From Turbatrix aceti (taxonomy: Eukaryota; Nematoda; Chromadorea; Rhabditida; Panagrolaimidae): 64,000 bases of DNA. The notes under the pieces were generated by a model, which saw only the letters and a list, made by a program, of their open reading frames with translations, did not search any database and was not told where the DNA came from. Positions 26,801 through 39,145 of this stretch are shown here, one piece after another. Position 1 is the stretch's first letter; every line of letters begins with the position of its first letter. Location of the stretch: positions 6,658,718 through 6,722,717 of the forward strand of contig OZ017768.1 of the NCBI GenBank assembly GCA_963969345.1. The letters run 5' to 3'. Position numbers and translations under genes: made by a program.

Positions 26801-29800
26801 ATGTCGCTGCAGATTACCGACTTCAGGGCTCCACTGAGGACCGTGAAGAGGGTACAGTTCGGCATCCTCAGTCCCGATGAGATCGTAAGTCTGGCTTTTG
26901 TCTATTTTTTGAACAATTTTATGTATTTACGTTATTTTTGATCCGATTTATTATTTCAGAAACGGATGAGCGTCTGCGCTATCGAATTCAGTGAGGTTTA
27001 TGAAAACGGGAAGCCAAAGCTCGGCGGTCTGATGGATCCTCGACAGGGCGTGATGGACAAGCGGATGAGATGCCAAACGTGCGCGGGCAACATGAATGAT
27101 TGTCCCGGACATTTTGCGCACATGGAACTTGCAAAGCCTGTGTTTCATATAGGATTTCTGACCAAGACACTCAAGGTTGGTTTTTGGGCTTTTTGGAGGT
27201 TTTTGAATGAAATGTAGCATATTTTTCGTTTTTTCCCCAACAATATTCAATTTCTAACATTATTGGTAATTTTATATGGTTTTTTGGTCCTTTTTGAACA
27301 AAATGTGGCGTTTTTACCTTCTTTTGTTCAAAAATGCGATTTCTAAAAGCATTTGTTATTTTATACGCGTCATTTTTGAACATTCCATTTTTTCCGCAAA
27401 AAAATCATTTTCTGAAATTATTGGTCATCTTTTACAACTTTTGGATCTTACACGGTTGTTATTTGACTTTTTGAAAGGTTTTGTCTGAATTTATTGATTT
27501 TTTTTACGATTTTTAGGTAATTTTTGAACATTTTTTTTTGCAAATTTTTGAACATTCTTTTTTTTCGCAAAAACTTCATTTTCTGAGATAATTTGTCATT
27601 TTTGATAACTTTTAGGTCCTACGATGTGTCTGTTTCTACTGCAGTCGGCTGCTGATCAGCAAGGACAACAATCAGGTGAAGGATATCCTGCAGAAGACGC
27701 GCGGAAACCTCAGAAAAAGACTGACACTGATCTACGACCTCTGCAAGTCCAAGAACTGCTGCGGGCAGCAGGACGACGCCAAAGACGACGAAGACCTCAC
27801 CGTCGACAAGGGCGGCTGTGGGCGATACCAGCCATCCTACCGTCGTACCGGTATCGACATTTTCGCGGAATGGAAAAAATACGTCAACGAAGACACACAG
27901 GAGAAGAAAATCATCTTGACAGCGGACAAGGTGCTGGAAGTCTTCAAAAACATCTCCGATGCCGACTGCCGCATCATCGGCCTCGATCCACAGTTTGCGA
28001 GGCCCGATTGGATGATCTGCACGGTGCTACCTGTGCCACCGCTGGCTGTGAGGCCTGCTGTCGTGACTTTTGGGTCCGCCAGAAATCAGGACGATCTCAC
28101 GCACAAGCTCAGCGATATCGTCAAGGCCAATCAACAGCTGCGACGGAATGAACAGCAGGGCGCGGCGGCACACATCATTTCGGAGGACATCAAGCTTCTC
28201 CAGTACCACGTGGCCACTCTGGTCGACAACGCCATCCCGGGTCTGCCGACTGCGACGCAGAAGGGCGGACGACCGTTGAAGTCGATCAAGCAGCGTCTGA
28301 AGGGCAAAGAAGGCCGCATCCGAGGCAATCTCATGGGCAAGCGAGTCGACTTTTCTGCCCGAACGGTTATTACGCCTGATCCGAATCTGCCGATTGACAC
28401 GATCGGTGTTCCGCAGACCATTGCGAAGAATCTGACGTTTCCGGAGATTGTGACGCCTTTTAACATCGATTTGTGAGTTTTTTTTATCAAAGAAAATTTT
28501 TTAATTGTTTTCGATGTTTTCGAGCGGGAAAAAAACAAAAAAAAAGATCGTGTCCAAAAAAACTCAAAAAATATGTATTTGTTAAAATTATTTCAGTTTA
28601 ACAAAAAAAACTTTTTTATTATTTTTATTCGCTTTTGAGTATAAATATATTTTTTTCCAAAAATTATTCAAATTTGGACTTTTACCGAAATTTGTTTTTT
28701 TTGGAATTTTTTTGGAATACTTTTTTTTTGATTTTTTAAAATTTTGCTGGGAGTGATGGCAATTTTTGCTAATGAGTGGAAGCCAAAAAATATTTAACTT
28801 GAGCGGAGCAAACGAGTAATTTTTTTTTAATAAAGGAGCGACCGCTAAAAAAAATCAGAAAACCCCGAAAAAAAGCAAAAATCAAATATTTACAATTTTT
28901 TAGCCTACAAGAAATGGTGACCCGAGGCGACAAAAGCTACCCTGGCGCCAAGTACATCATCCGGGAGAACGGCGAACGCATCGATCTGAGGTACCATCCT
29001 CGAGCTGCTGATCTCCATCTTCAGCCGGGATATCGGTGAGCTCATTTGTTTCTTAGGCCTTAGACTGACCGTGGAGATTCAGTGTTGAAAGACACATGCG
29101 CGACGGAGACATCATCGTGTTCAACCGTCAGCCGACGCTTCACAAAATGTCCATGATGGGTCACAGAGTCAAGGTCTTGCCGTGGTCGACGTTCCGCATG
29201 AATCTCTCCGTCACGACGCCCTACAACGCCGATTTTGACGGCGACGAGATGAATCTCCACTTGCCGCAGTCGCTTGAGACGAGGGCTGAAATCGCGGAGA
29301 TTGCCATGGTCCCGAGACAGCTCATCACTCCGCAGGCGAACAAACCCGTCATGGGCATTGTCCAGGACACGCTCTGCGCTGTGAGAATGATGACCAAGCG
29401 GGACGTCTTCATCGAGCTTCCCCGGCTCATGGACTTGCTCATGTACCTGCCGTCTTGGAACGGAAAGATCCCACAGCCGGCTATTATGCGACCCAAGCCG
29501 TTGTGGACCGGAAAGCAGATCTTCTCTTTGATTATTCCTGGTGAGTTGGGGACTGACTAGGTTTTCGATCTAAAAAATGATTTTTATAAAAATGACGTTT
29601 TGCCAAAAAAAATGCGTGAAGAATTTAGTTTTTTTGCAGTTTTGAGCTGCAAAAATCGATTTTTGGGAAAAAATAGGTTTTTCGAAAAATAATTTTTTTT
29701 GCCAAAAAAAAATTTTGTTTAAAATTGTGTTACAAATTTTTTTTTAGTTTGTTTTTTGTATTTATTTTTTATTTATTATATTTCGTTTATTTTTTTTTCG

Positions 29801-32800
29801 TTTTTTTTTGTACGAAATTTTGTTTAATTTTAAACAAAAAATGTATCTAAAATTTTCTTTTTTTTTGTATTGATTATTCGTATTTTAGAGTTTCGGATCA
29901 GATATCCAAATGTTGAACACGAAAAAAAATTTTTTTTACAAAATAACGTATTTTTGCTATAAAAAATGAAAAGTACAAAATTTTGAAAAATTCGTGCTTT
30001 TGGGTCGAGTATCCGGAAATTTTAGGTTTTTTTGCAACGCGAGTTCCAATTATTCAATTTTGCAATATTTCAGGCAGCGTGAACGTCATCCGAACCCACT
30101 CCACCCACCCGGACAGCGAAGACAAATCCGACTTCAAGTGGATTTCCCCCGGCGACACCCGTGTTCTCATCGAAAACGGAGTCCTGCAATCCGGAATCAT
30201 TTGTTCGCGAACAATCGGTCGCTCGGCTGGCAACTTGCTCCACGTTGTCGCGCTTGAGTTGGGTCACGAAGTGGCGGCGAGTTTCTACTCCCACATCCAG
30301 ACGGTCATCAACGCGTGGCTCATCGCTGAAGGCCATACGATCGGCATCGGTGACACGATCGCCGATCAGGCCACCTACAGGGATATCCAGGAGACGATCC
30401 GCAAGGCGAAGGACGAAGTGACGGAGGTCATCGAAAAGGCCCACAACGACGAACTCGAGGCAACGCCCGGAAATACCCTTCGTCAGACGTTCGAAAACGC
30501 TGTCAATCGCATTTTGAACGATGCTCGTGATCGAACGGGTTCTTCCGCTCAAAAATCGCTTTCTGAGTTCAACAATTTCAAGTCCATGGTCGTCTCCGGT
30601 TCGAAGGGATCCAGTATCAATATTTCACAGGTTATTGCCTGCGTCGGGCAGCAGAACGTCGAAGGAAAGCGAATTCCGTTCGGGTTCCGGCACCGAACTC
30701 TGCCGCACTTCATCAAGGACGACTACGGCCCCGAATCGAGGGGTTTCGTCGAGAATTCCTACCTCGCCGGTCTGACGCCTGCCGAATTCTTCTTCCACGC
30801 TATGGGTGGTCGAGAAGGTCTCATCGATACCGCCGTCAAGACAGCCGAGACGGGATACATCCAGCGACGTCTCATCAAGGCGATGGAGAGCGTCATGGTC
30901 AACTACGACGGAACGGTGCGAAACAGCATCGGCCAACTCATCCAGCTGAGGTACGGCGAAGACGGACTCGATGGCATGTGGGTCGAAAACCAGAATCTGC
31001 CGACGATGAAGATGACAAACTCACTGTTCAGAAAGCAGTACTTTATCGATGTGAACAATGACAAGGAACTCAACAAGCTGTATACGCTTGATGTCATCAA
31101 GGATATCAAGGTTGGTTTTTATGATGAAAAAAATTATGGCAGAGTTACGGTAGTTGAAAGTGCGTTTTTGTCATTTTTTACGATTTTTGGAACGTTGTAG
31201 CTAAAAAAAACTGCGGCATTTCCAAATTCGGGGTACATATTGGCTGACGTAATTTTTGAGAGAATTTGAGAAAAATATAAAAATAGTTGGCGTCTTGAAA
31301 AATGCCGAAAAAAATTTGTAGACTTTTTTTCGGCATTTTTTAAAGTATCTTTTATCTTTTTATATTTTTTGGAAATTTTTTTTCTTTTTTTTCGATCTTT
31401 TTCAAATTTTTTGGAAAAAAAATTTTGAATTTGTTTTATTTTTTGGACTTGGGAAATGCCGTAGTTTTTAGCTACAACGTGCCAAAAACCGAAAAAAATG
31501 ACAAAAACGCGATTTCCGGCATGCGTAACTGTCAGATGAATTTTACAACACAATTTTTCGTTGTGAAAGTTTTGGCAAAATTTTTTGATGAATTTATATA
31601 ATATCACCTGACAAAAATGACTGTTAGACTAGCTTCTTGATGATGCGAAATTAATTATTTCAATGCCATTTTTTAGACAAATCCAGAGATCCAAGAAAAA
31701 ATGGACATGGAATTCCGGCAGCTCTCCGAAGACCGCGAAATGCTACGAAACATCTTCCCTCGAGGCGATGCCCGCGTCGTGCTACCCTGCAACCTGGCTC
31801 GTCTCATCTGGACCGCCCAGAAGGTCTTCCACACGGATTTCCGTCAGCCTTCGAACCTCAACCCCGGAGTCATCATCGACAGCCTGACGAAACTCTCTGA
31901 AAGACTCGTCATCGTGCCGGGTGACGATGATATCAGCAGACAGGCCCAGACCAACGCTACGCTGCTTATCAACATCCTCATTCGCTCGACGCTGTCGACG
32001 AAACAGATCGCTGAAACGCACAAATTGAATCTCGAGGCTTTCGAATGGCTCATCGGCGAAATTGAATCCCGATTCTGCCAGGCCATCGTCCAGCCAGGTG
32101 AAATGGTCGGTCCGCTCGCTGCGCAGTCACTCGGTGAGCCTGCGACGCAGATGACGCTCAACACGTTCCATTACGCCGGTGTCTCCGCGAAGAACGTCAC
32201 ACTCGGTGTCCCGCGTCTCAAGGAAATCATCAACGTCTCCAAGAGCCCCAAAACGCCCTCACTGACTGTCTTTTTGACGGGCGACGCCACCAAGGATCCC
32301 GAGAAGGCCAAGGATATTCTCTGTCGTCTGGAGCATACGACGCTGAGGAAGGTGACGTCGAACACGGCCATCTACTACGATCCCAGCCCGCGGGAGACGT
32401 GCATCAGCGAGGATCGTGAATGGGTCGAAATCTTTTACGAACTCGACGCGAGGAATGTCGATTCTGTTGGACCGTGGTTGCTCCGCATTGAACTCGATCG
32501 CAAAAGGTTGGTTTTGATTTTTTTGGGGTTTTGAAAGTTTGAAACATGATTTGTTCGTTTGTTCACGAAAAAAATTCAAATTTATTGTTCATGTTTGTTC
32601 AGGAACGCAGTTTTAAAAAAAAACGTGTTTTTTTTTTATGTTTCGTTCATCAACAAAATTTTTAAAAATTTTGTTGATGAACGAACATAAAAAATAAATT
32701 TTTTCGAACACATAAAACGAACAAAATGGGCCATCAATTTTGGGTATATTTAGAAAAATGATGTTAAAAACGTTATTTAATAAAAAACGACAAAAAAAGT

Positions 32801-35661
32801 TGCTCAGGTTTTTAAAAAATGTAGGAAAACTGTTACAAGAAGCAGATTACATAAAGTAACAAAATTTGGCGGCAATAATAAAAAAAATAAAATAAAAATT
32901 CTTCGCAAACGCGGACAAAATTCGTGTTTGTTCGTTTTTGTAAACAAAATGTGCTAAACGTTAATTTTCGTTCATGGACAAAAAATTGAATGTTCACTCT
33001 ATTAGAAATTTGGAAATTCATGTTTTTTTTTCTAGGATGACCGATAAGAAGCTGACCATGGAGATGATCGCGGACAAGATCAACAAAGGCTTCGGCGACG
33101 ACCTCCACGTCATCTACACCGATGACAACGCGGACAAACTGGTCCTGCACATTCGACTGGCTTTTGGCGGCAAGGAAGAAGAGGAGCAGATCGACAGGAT
33201 GGAGGACGACGCCTTCCTCCGCTGCATCGAGCAGAATCTTCTGAGCGAGCTGACGCTGCAGGGCATCGACTCCATCTCGAAGGTGTACATGTACCAGCCG
33301 AACATTGACAGCAAGAAGCGCGTCGTCATGACCGAAGACGGCGGCTACAAGATGATCTCCGAATGGATCCTCGAAACAGACGGCACATCGCTGCTCAAGG
33401 TGCTCAGCGAGCCTTCCGTCGACTCGCATCGCACGTACTCCAACGACATCTGCGAGGTCTTCGAAGTCCTCGGCATCGAGGCTGTCCGCAAGGCCATTGA
33501 GCGCGAGATGAACAATGTTATCTCGTTCGACGGATCGTACGTCAACTACCGTCATTTGGCTTTGCTATGCGATGTTATGACGTGCAAGGGTCACCTCATG
33601 GCCATCACTCGTCACGGAATCAATCGGCAGGAAGTGGGAGCTCTCATGAGATGCTCATTTGAAGAGACTGTCGACATCCTCATGGAAGCGGCTGTTCACA
33701 GCGAAGTCGATCCCGTCAAAGGTGAGTCTGGAGATTTTTTTTGATCACGTTGTTTAATCTTGGCATTTAAAACGGCCCGGGCCAAAAAAATCAACTTTGT
33801 GCTAAATTTTATCAATTTGGAAAATAAGTGTACAAAAAAACACGTTTTAAACCATATTTTAAATCATTTTGACTTTCATGAGCATTTTTTCGATAAATAA
33901 AAAAAAGATTTTTAATGTAAAAAATATTTTTTTTTCTTTTTTTTTTACAAAATTTCCGTTTTTAGAGTGTATTTTTTTAAATGCGATATGTTTAAAATTA
34001 AGTTCGAATTCAATTGTTCAAATTTAAATTAATTTTTTTAGCACAAAAAAAATTAATTTTGTGCTAAAAAAATCTAATTTTGGAAAAAATCGTACAAAAA
34101 CATGTTTTGCTCACTTTTGCACATTTTAAACCATGTTTTGAATCATTTTGACTTTTATGAGCATTTTTTGATAAATTAGAAAAATAATAATTTTATGGTG
34201 AATTAAAAAAGGTAAAAAAATGCTTTTACGAAATTAAAATTTTGGACCGACAAAAAATCTAACTGTTGTTTTCAGGTGTGTCGGAAAACATCATGCTTGG
34301 CCAGCTTGCCAAGGCAGGAACCGGTTGCTTCGACCTTGTCCTGGATTCGGAAAAGTGCAAGATGGGCATGGAGATCCAAGCGAACGTCGCGTACAACTCC
34401 ACCGTCGGCGGATTCATGGGTGACGCCCTCGCATCGCCCTCCAGCAGCAGCATGAGTCCTGGCCAGACCCCGTGGACGGGCAACGTTTCTCCCGGCCTGG
34501 GAGGCGGAGAGTGGTCGCCCCTGGGTGGCATGACTCCCGGCGCTTCCTTCTCTCCCGCCCAAATTGGCTCAGATGGCGGCTATTCGCCTTCCTACAGCGA
34601 AAACTGGTCCCCCCGAGGCGGTGATCAGTCGCCGGCGCACTCGATTGGGGCGATGTCGCCTGGCGCGGCCTCTCCCCGCGAATACGGCATGGGATTCTCG
34701 CCTGTCAGCCCGCGGTACAATCCGACGAGTCCGAGTTACTCTCCATCGTCGCCGAGTTACTCGCCAACGAGTCCGTCGTACAGCCCGACGAGTCCGTCGT
34801 ATTCGCCGACGTCTCCGAGCTACTCTCCAACCTCGCCTGGCTACTCGCCGACTTCTCCGGGATATTCGCCGACTTCGCCGTCCTACAGCCCGACCAGTCC
34901 GTCGTACAGCCCGACCAGCCCGTCGTACAGTCCCACTTCGCCGGCTCAGAACTATTCTCCGACTTCGCCGCGTTACTCTCCGACGAGTCCGAGTTACTCT
35001 CCGACGTCGCCGAGCTACTCCCCGACTTCCCCGAGCTACTCGCCGACCAGCCCGTCGTACAGCCCGACCAGTCCGTCGTACAGCCCGACGTCGCCCTCCT
35101 ACAGCCCGACGAGCCCGTCGTACAGTCCTACCAGCCCGAGCTACTCGCCTACGAGCCCGCAGTACTCGCCGTCGTCGCCCCAGTACTCGCCATCCTCGCC
35201 GCAGTACAGTCCCTCGAGCCCGACGGTAAGCACCTCTTTTTACTCTCACAACGAAAATAATCAATGGTTGCGCGCGTTTTCAGTATTCTCCGTCGTCCGC
35301 TCAGTACTCACCATCCTCTCCGCAGTACTCTCCGTCGTCGCCGGTGCTTTCGCCGACTTCGCCTGGCTACAGCCCGTCTTCGCCCCAGTACTCGCCCTCG
35401 TCTCCGAGCTACTCGCCGTCAAACCCTTCGGTTGGTTTTTTTTAAAGGGGGTATAACTTGATGAATTAATTAACTCTTATTTAGTATTCGCCTTCGTCTC
35501 CGCAGTACAGTCCTTCGTCGCCGACGTACTCGCCCTCATTCTCGTACAGTCCCTCGTCGCCGAACTATTCGCCCACGAGCCCGAGCTACTCGCCGTCGTC
35601 GCCGAGCTACTCTCCGAGCTCTCCGGCCTACAGTGCTCCGGATGCGCAGAAAAAGAAGTAG
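26801..35661 (+). CDS. ama-1: RNA polymerase II largest subunit RPB1 (AMA-1), 11 exons
   Basis: Catalytic subunit that transcribes mRNA. Exons: 26801-26884, 26960-27175, 27616-28472, 28904-29035, 29083-29540, 30074-31110, 31677-32506, 33036-33721, 34276-35225, 35284-35430 and 35485-35661; sum 5574 nt, 1857 aa. Motifs: zinc site [33 protein letters not shown] (lid/rudder area); the active site [12 protein letters not shown] with the three magnesium aspartates; funnel/bridge-helix regions [14 protein letters not shown] and [19 protein letters not shown]; the trigger-loop segment [18 protein letters not shown]; and [10 protein letters not shown] and [18 protein letters not shown] near the end of the core. 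The C-terminal domain follows, ending in [11 protein letters not shown]. Two introns of 58 and 54 nt interrupt the CTD between heptads. AATAAA lies at 35803-35808. Intron 7 carries repeat sequence. Confidence 0.98.
32540..33000. repeat. GTTCGTTCG-type repeat in ama-1 intron 7
   Basis: Contains GTTCATGTTTGTTC, AACGAACATAAAAAATAAATTTTTTCGAACACATAAAACGAAC and similar words of the hAT-like family, with an internal palindrome AAAATTTTTAAAAATTTTG near 32655. No clear termini. Confidence 0.4.
34716..35640 (+). repeat. CTD heptad repeat array of ama-1
   Basis: Tandem 21-bp units coding YSPTSPS, fairly uniform in the first half (YSPTSPS/G), then YSPSSPQ and YSPSSPS variants in the last third, with one nine-residue unit (YSPTSPAQN). 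Synonymous codons vary between units (TCG, AGC, TCC, TCT), so the array is held by protein selection. Exons 9, 10 and 11 each encode whole heptads from a shared Y-S-P boundary. I count roughly 38 units by eye. Confidence 0.9.
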
Positions 35662-36090
35662 AGCAGCATCGCATCGTCGCGGTTGTGGTTGTGGTTATGG
35701 TTTTTGGATGAGCACGCGTTATTTGAAATTTGGAGAAATGTAGAAACTCCGTTCCATTATGTATTCGATTTGTTGGATGCTCATCTGTCGTTTTTTAAAC
35801 GTAATAAAGAGCTCGGTTGTTCAAGTCGTTGGGGGTGGGTTCGGGGTTGCCAAAAAAATTTTTGCGAACGAAAAATAAATTTTTGTTTACGAACGAAAAA
35901 AAATTTGTTCGCGAACAAAAACGAACATTTTTGACCATTTTCACGAACAAACTGTCATCTGAGGGATCTTACCGGAAGACAAAGACGCGAGAGAACAACT
36001 TCAAAGAAATCTTCAAAAAGCAGTGTTGAGAAACAAGGCACTGTATTATTGGAATCCAGATTTCAGCCAAAGACCGGCTGAGGCTGGGAC
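35662..36090. other. ama-1 3' UTR and repeat remnant
   Basis: AATAAA at 35803-35808, 142 nt after the stop. It is followed at about 35850-35945 by a GTTCGCGAACAAA-type fragment of the dispersed repeat. No gene seen. Confidence 0.5.
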
Positions 36091-36480
36091 CAGGCATGTC
36101 AGGGGGCCGAAAATTTTCGGCCCCGGCCCCCTCGGCCCCTAGGTTTTCGGCCCCGGCCCCCTGGCCCCCGGCCCCTTACTTATATTTTTTTTAATTTTTG
36201 CAATCGAATTCAAAAAACAAAACCGAATGATCAAAAATCAAAGCTACTGGTTGATGAAGGAGTATGGGAAGGTAAAGCTAACAATTCACAACCAAAGAAA
36301 AGGACAAAAAACACGCGCATCTTTTTGTTGAACGCGCAATCTTTGCTAGATTTTTTCAAAAAAAATATAAGGGGGGCCAAAAGGGGCTTTTGGGGGCCGA
36401 GAAAAAACGGCCCCGGCCCCCGGGGGGCCGAAAGGGGCCGCGGCCCCCGGGGCCGGCCCCCGATTTTTGACATGGCTCTC
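36091..36480. mobile_element. GC-rich foldback element with short inverted ends
   Basis: The left end GGCATGTCAGGGGGCCG and the right end CGGCCCCCGATTTTTGACATGGC are inverted relatives (GCATGTCA / TGACATGGC). Both arms are GGCCCC/GGGGCC-rich, while the middle (36180-36350) is ordinary AT-rich DNA. The composition stands out sharply from everything around it. No transposase and no clear target duplication are visible. It lies in the intergenic space between ama-1 and the expansin-like genes. Confidence 0.6.
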
Positions 36481-36675
36481 TTCCTCTCTCTCTCTCTCTC
36501 TTCATTTGGCCCTCTCCTTCCCTACCTTATTGATGCGTAATAAACATGTAATCGTAATCAAGATTTGGATACGTGGCCAACAGTGGGGTACAGAGATATC
36601 ACTGGAATCGCGACCAGAGTTATACTTTATTTGGCAAATGCCAGCGAATAAAATTTTTTTTGACACCCGCAAATG

Positions 36676-37115
36676 TCAGCAATTAACAAAGGTGAACAAT
36701 GCGCCATAGACGTTGCCAAGACTGGGATCGGCCAATTCTCTGAATGCCGGCAGGGACAGATCCATGTGATCCTTCTCGCATCCCGCGCATTTGTCCTTGA
36801 TCGGCACTGTGATTCTGAAACATTATTTTGTTTTCGGGATCAGTCGGATAAATTTTTTTAAAAGGCTTACGATTTGCCATTGTACTCGACTTTAAGACAG
36901 TACCCGCACGCCGGATCGTTGTTGGGATTCGCAGTGGTGAACCAGTCATGGGAGATGGCGACGAGCAGGTCGGCAGCCGCGTTCAAAGGCTGCCCGCAGG
37001 CACCTGTTCCGACGTCGTCGTAGTACGTGAAATGGCCCTTAAAAGGGTCGTTTAGGGGCAGACACGTGACAAATGCCACTGCCAGCAGGAGAAGAATGGC
37101 GAGTTGAGTGGTCAT
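36676..37115 (-). CDS. Secreted expansin-like (double-psi beta-barrel) protein A
   Basis: Minus exons 37115-36871 and 36814-36676 give 127 aa. A signal peptide (MTTQLAILLLLAVAFVTC) is followed by FTYYDDVGTGACGQPLN, LLVAISHDWF, NPNNDPACGYCLKV, ITVPIKDKCAGC and DLSLPAF. This is the expansin domain 1/RlpA-like/barwin fold as found in short fungal secreted proteins. There is no carbohydrate-binding second domain, so it resembles loosenin or single-domain expansin-like proteins. Such proteins can loosen plant or fungal wall polysaccharide; a role in digestion or defence here is inference. The single 56-nt intron sits at the same codon position and phase as in genes B and C. TATAAA (37172-37177) lies 57 bp upstream, with two GATAA cores beyond (about 37224 and 37261). 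AATAAA lies at 36626-36631. Confidence 0.88.
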
Positions 37116-37531
37116 GGAAGTAGAAATCAGGTGAGTGCGTGACTCTGATGTTGCTGCTTTTTCTGGTTGATTTTATACTGCATCCGATTCTCTGTGGACC
37201 CTCCCTTTCGACGTGACTCTTTGTTATCTACGATCAGGGTGTGCCGTGCTTAGCAAAGTGTTATCGTCAGAAAAACAGTGTAATCCAGTGCACGTTTGAC
37301 AAAAATGTGCGGGCGTAAAGAAAAAAAATTTTTCTGAAGAGTATAAGTAACACAAAATCGAGTCTGTTATCAAAATATTTATGTGTTTATGTTTGCAACA
37401 TTGATAATTTTATGCACTACATGAAAATTGACAATTCCATTTTTGGTTATCTTTTATACGTTTGCCAAATTTATTCGATCTAAAAATAGGATACGCACTT
37501 TTGAAGTTCAGAATTCCATGCACAGTGCAAA

Positions 37532-37971
37532 TCAGCAATCAACAAAAGTAAACAACGCGCCATATGCGTTTCCGACGCTGAGAGCCGCCAATTCCTTGAA
37601 AGCCGGCAGGGAAAGGTCCATATGATCCTTCTCGCATCCCGCGCACTTATCCTTGATCGGCACCGTTATTCTAAAACACCTTTGGTCATACCTGTCTTCA
37701 AGGAACTTCAGGTAACTCACTTTTTGCCTTTATACTCGACTCGAACGCATTTGCTGCAAGCCGGGTCATTATTTGGGTTCGCAGACGTAAACCAGGAATG
37801 GGAAATAGCGACGAGTTTTTCGGTATCGGCATTCAGGCGATGTCCACAGGCGCCGACGCCTGAGGTGGCGTAGTAGGTGAAGTGGCCCTTGAAGGGGTCG
37901 TTCAGGGGAATACAGGTAGTCGTGGCAAAGACCAACGTTAGGAGCATAAGACTGGTCAGTGGAGGGGCCAT
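37532..37971 (-). CDS. Secreted expansin-like protein B
   Basis: Minus exons 37971-37721 and 37670-37532 give 129 aa. Signal peptide MAPPLTSLMLLTLVFATTTC; then GHFTYYATSGVGACGHRLN, KLVAISHSWFTSANPNNDP, ACSKCVRVEYKG, ITVPIKDKCAGC and ALFTFVDC. Paralogue of A and C with the same phase-2 intron (50 nt). It is the most diverged in the loop before the first cysteine. Upstream, TATAAA lies at 38042-38047 and an inverted GATA pair (TTATCA, 8 bp, TGATAA) at 38106-38125. AATAAA at 37470-37475 lies 57 nt after the stop. Confidence 0.88.
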
Positions 37972-38041
37972 AGCAGAAAAAATTAGGAGAAAGCTGGGGT
38001 CTGGTGTTTCTGTTGTAGGTTTTTCAGAGTTGCTCACCTGT

Positions 38042-38125
38042 TTTATACCCGATCCGAGGTCCAATCGATCATCGTATTTAGAGTCGTATTTTATGTGATC
38101 CTATCTTATCAATGGCGGATGATAA
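38042..38125 (-). promoter_or_regulatory. Core promoter of expansin-like gene B: TATA box and GATA palindrome
   Basis: TATAAA on the minus strand (38042-38047) lies 71 bp before the ATG. Behind it is TTATCA-8 bp-TGATAA (38106-38125), an inverted pair of GATA-factor sites. The extended TGATAA site is the one used by ELT-type GATA factors of the nematode intestine (established for C. elegans). Confidence 0.5.
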
Positions 38126-38628
38126 GAAAGCGAACGGATTATGACGTAAACAAAAAACAGTATAATACAATTCTGATTTTTTACGCTCACTCGACTTAAC
38201 AAAATGAAAATGGCGTATAAGTACAAATATTTTTTTTATAATAAATATATTTTATTTTATTATTTTTCGTTCGTACATTTTAAAAAGTAAAAAAATGCAA
38301 TGTGAGTACCTAAACTGTGCGATTTTTTGCAAAAAATATCTGTTTATCTAAAATTTTGTTGACTGGGAGTGTTTTTGTAGTATGATACTGACAGGTATGC
38401 AGAATGCACTGCACTTCGCTATTCTGTGCCAGCCATTGAAGCTTATTTCTTATCAATTGTTAAAAAAAAGATAATGCGTACAGAAAAGAAATGATCGTAT
38501 TTTGTATTTTGTAACCGCACAAACTTGTTTATTGTTTATTGTCGTCCACGGCATTTAAATTAAAATCAAGAGTAGAACGCGCCAATGCCCATCAATCATC
38601 AACCTCAAAGTCGACATGATCGCTTGAA

Positions 38629-39076
38629 TTAACAATCGACAAAAGTGAAAGTAGCGCCCTGAGCATCGCCGACGCTGAGGTTCTCCAGAGAGCTAAAAGC
38701 CGGCAGGGACAGATCCATGTGGTCTTTCTCGCACGCTGCGCACTTGTCCTTGATCGGGACTGTGATTCTGAAACATTTTTTGTTTTTGTTTTTTGGGATC
38801 TGTTGGATAAAGTGCCAAGACTTACGATGCTCCGTTGTAATCGACTTTAAGGCAGTATCCGCAAGCAGGGTCGTTGTTGGGGTTGTCAGACGTGAACCAG
38901 TCGGGTGAAATGGCGACGAGGACGTCGGAAGCAGCGTTCAGAGGCTGTCCACAGGCACCGTATCCGACGTCGTCGTAGTAGGTAAAGTGGCCGCCGAAGG
39001 GCTCGTTCATGGGCAAACCTGTGACAATGGCAAGTGCCACGGTGAGGACCAGGAGGGAAAAGAGTTGAGTGGCCAT
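38629..39076 (-). CDS. Secreted expansin-like protein C
   Basis: Minus exons 39076-38826 and 38767-38629 give 129 aa. Signal peptide MATQLFSLLVLTVALAIVTG; then GGHFTYYDDVGYGACGQPLN, VLVAISPDWFTSDNPNNDP, ACGYCLKVDYNG, ITVPIKDKCAACEK and a C-terminal FTFVDC. It is closest to gene A in the first exon. The intron is 58 nt in the same position and phase. All cysteines of gene A are kept, plus a small change (CAAC for CAGC). TATAAA at 39146-39151 lies 70 bp upstream of the ATG, and TTATCA-8 bp-TGATAA at 39186-39205. Confidence 0.88.
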
Positions 39077-39145
39077 GTTTGAAACCAGAAGGAAGAAATC
39101 AGATGAATGGATGAATGATTCTGTCTTTGAGAATGTTGGGGTGCT

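Noticed and set aside
34569..35264. 231-aa minus-strand frame, Arg-rich
   Set aside because: Antisense shadow of the 21-bp CTD repeat; periodic and with no splice or promoter support.
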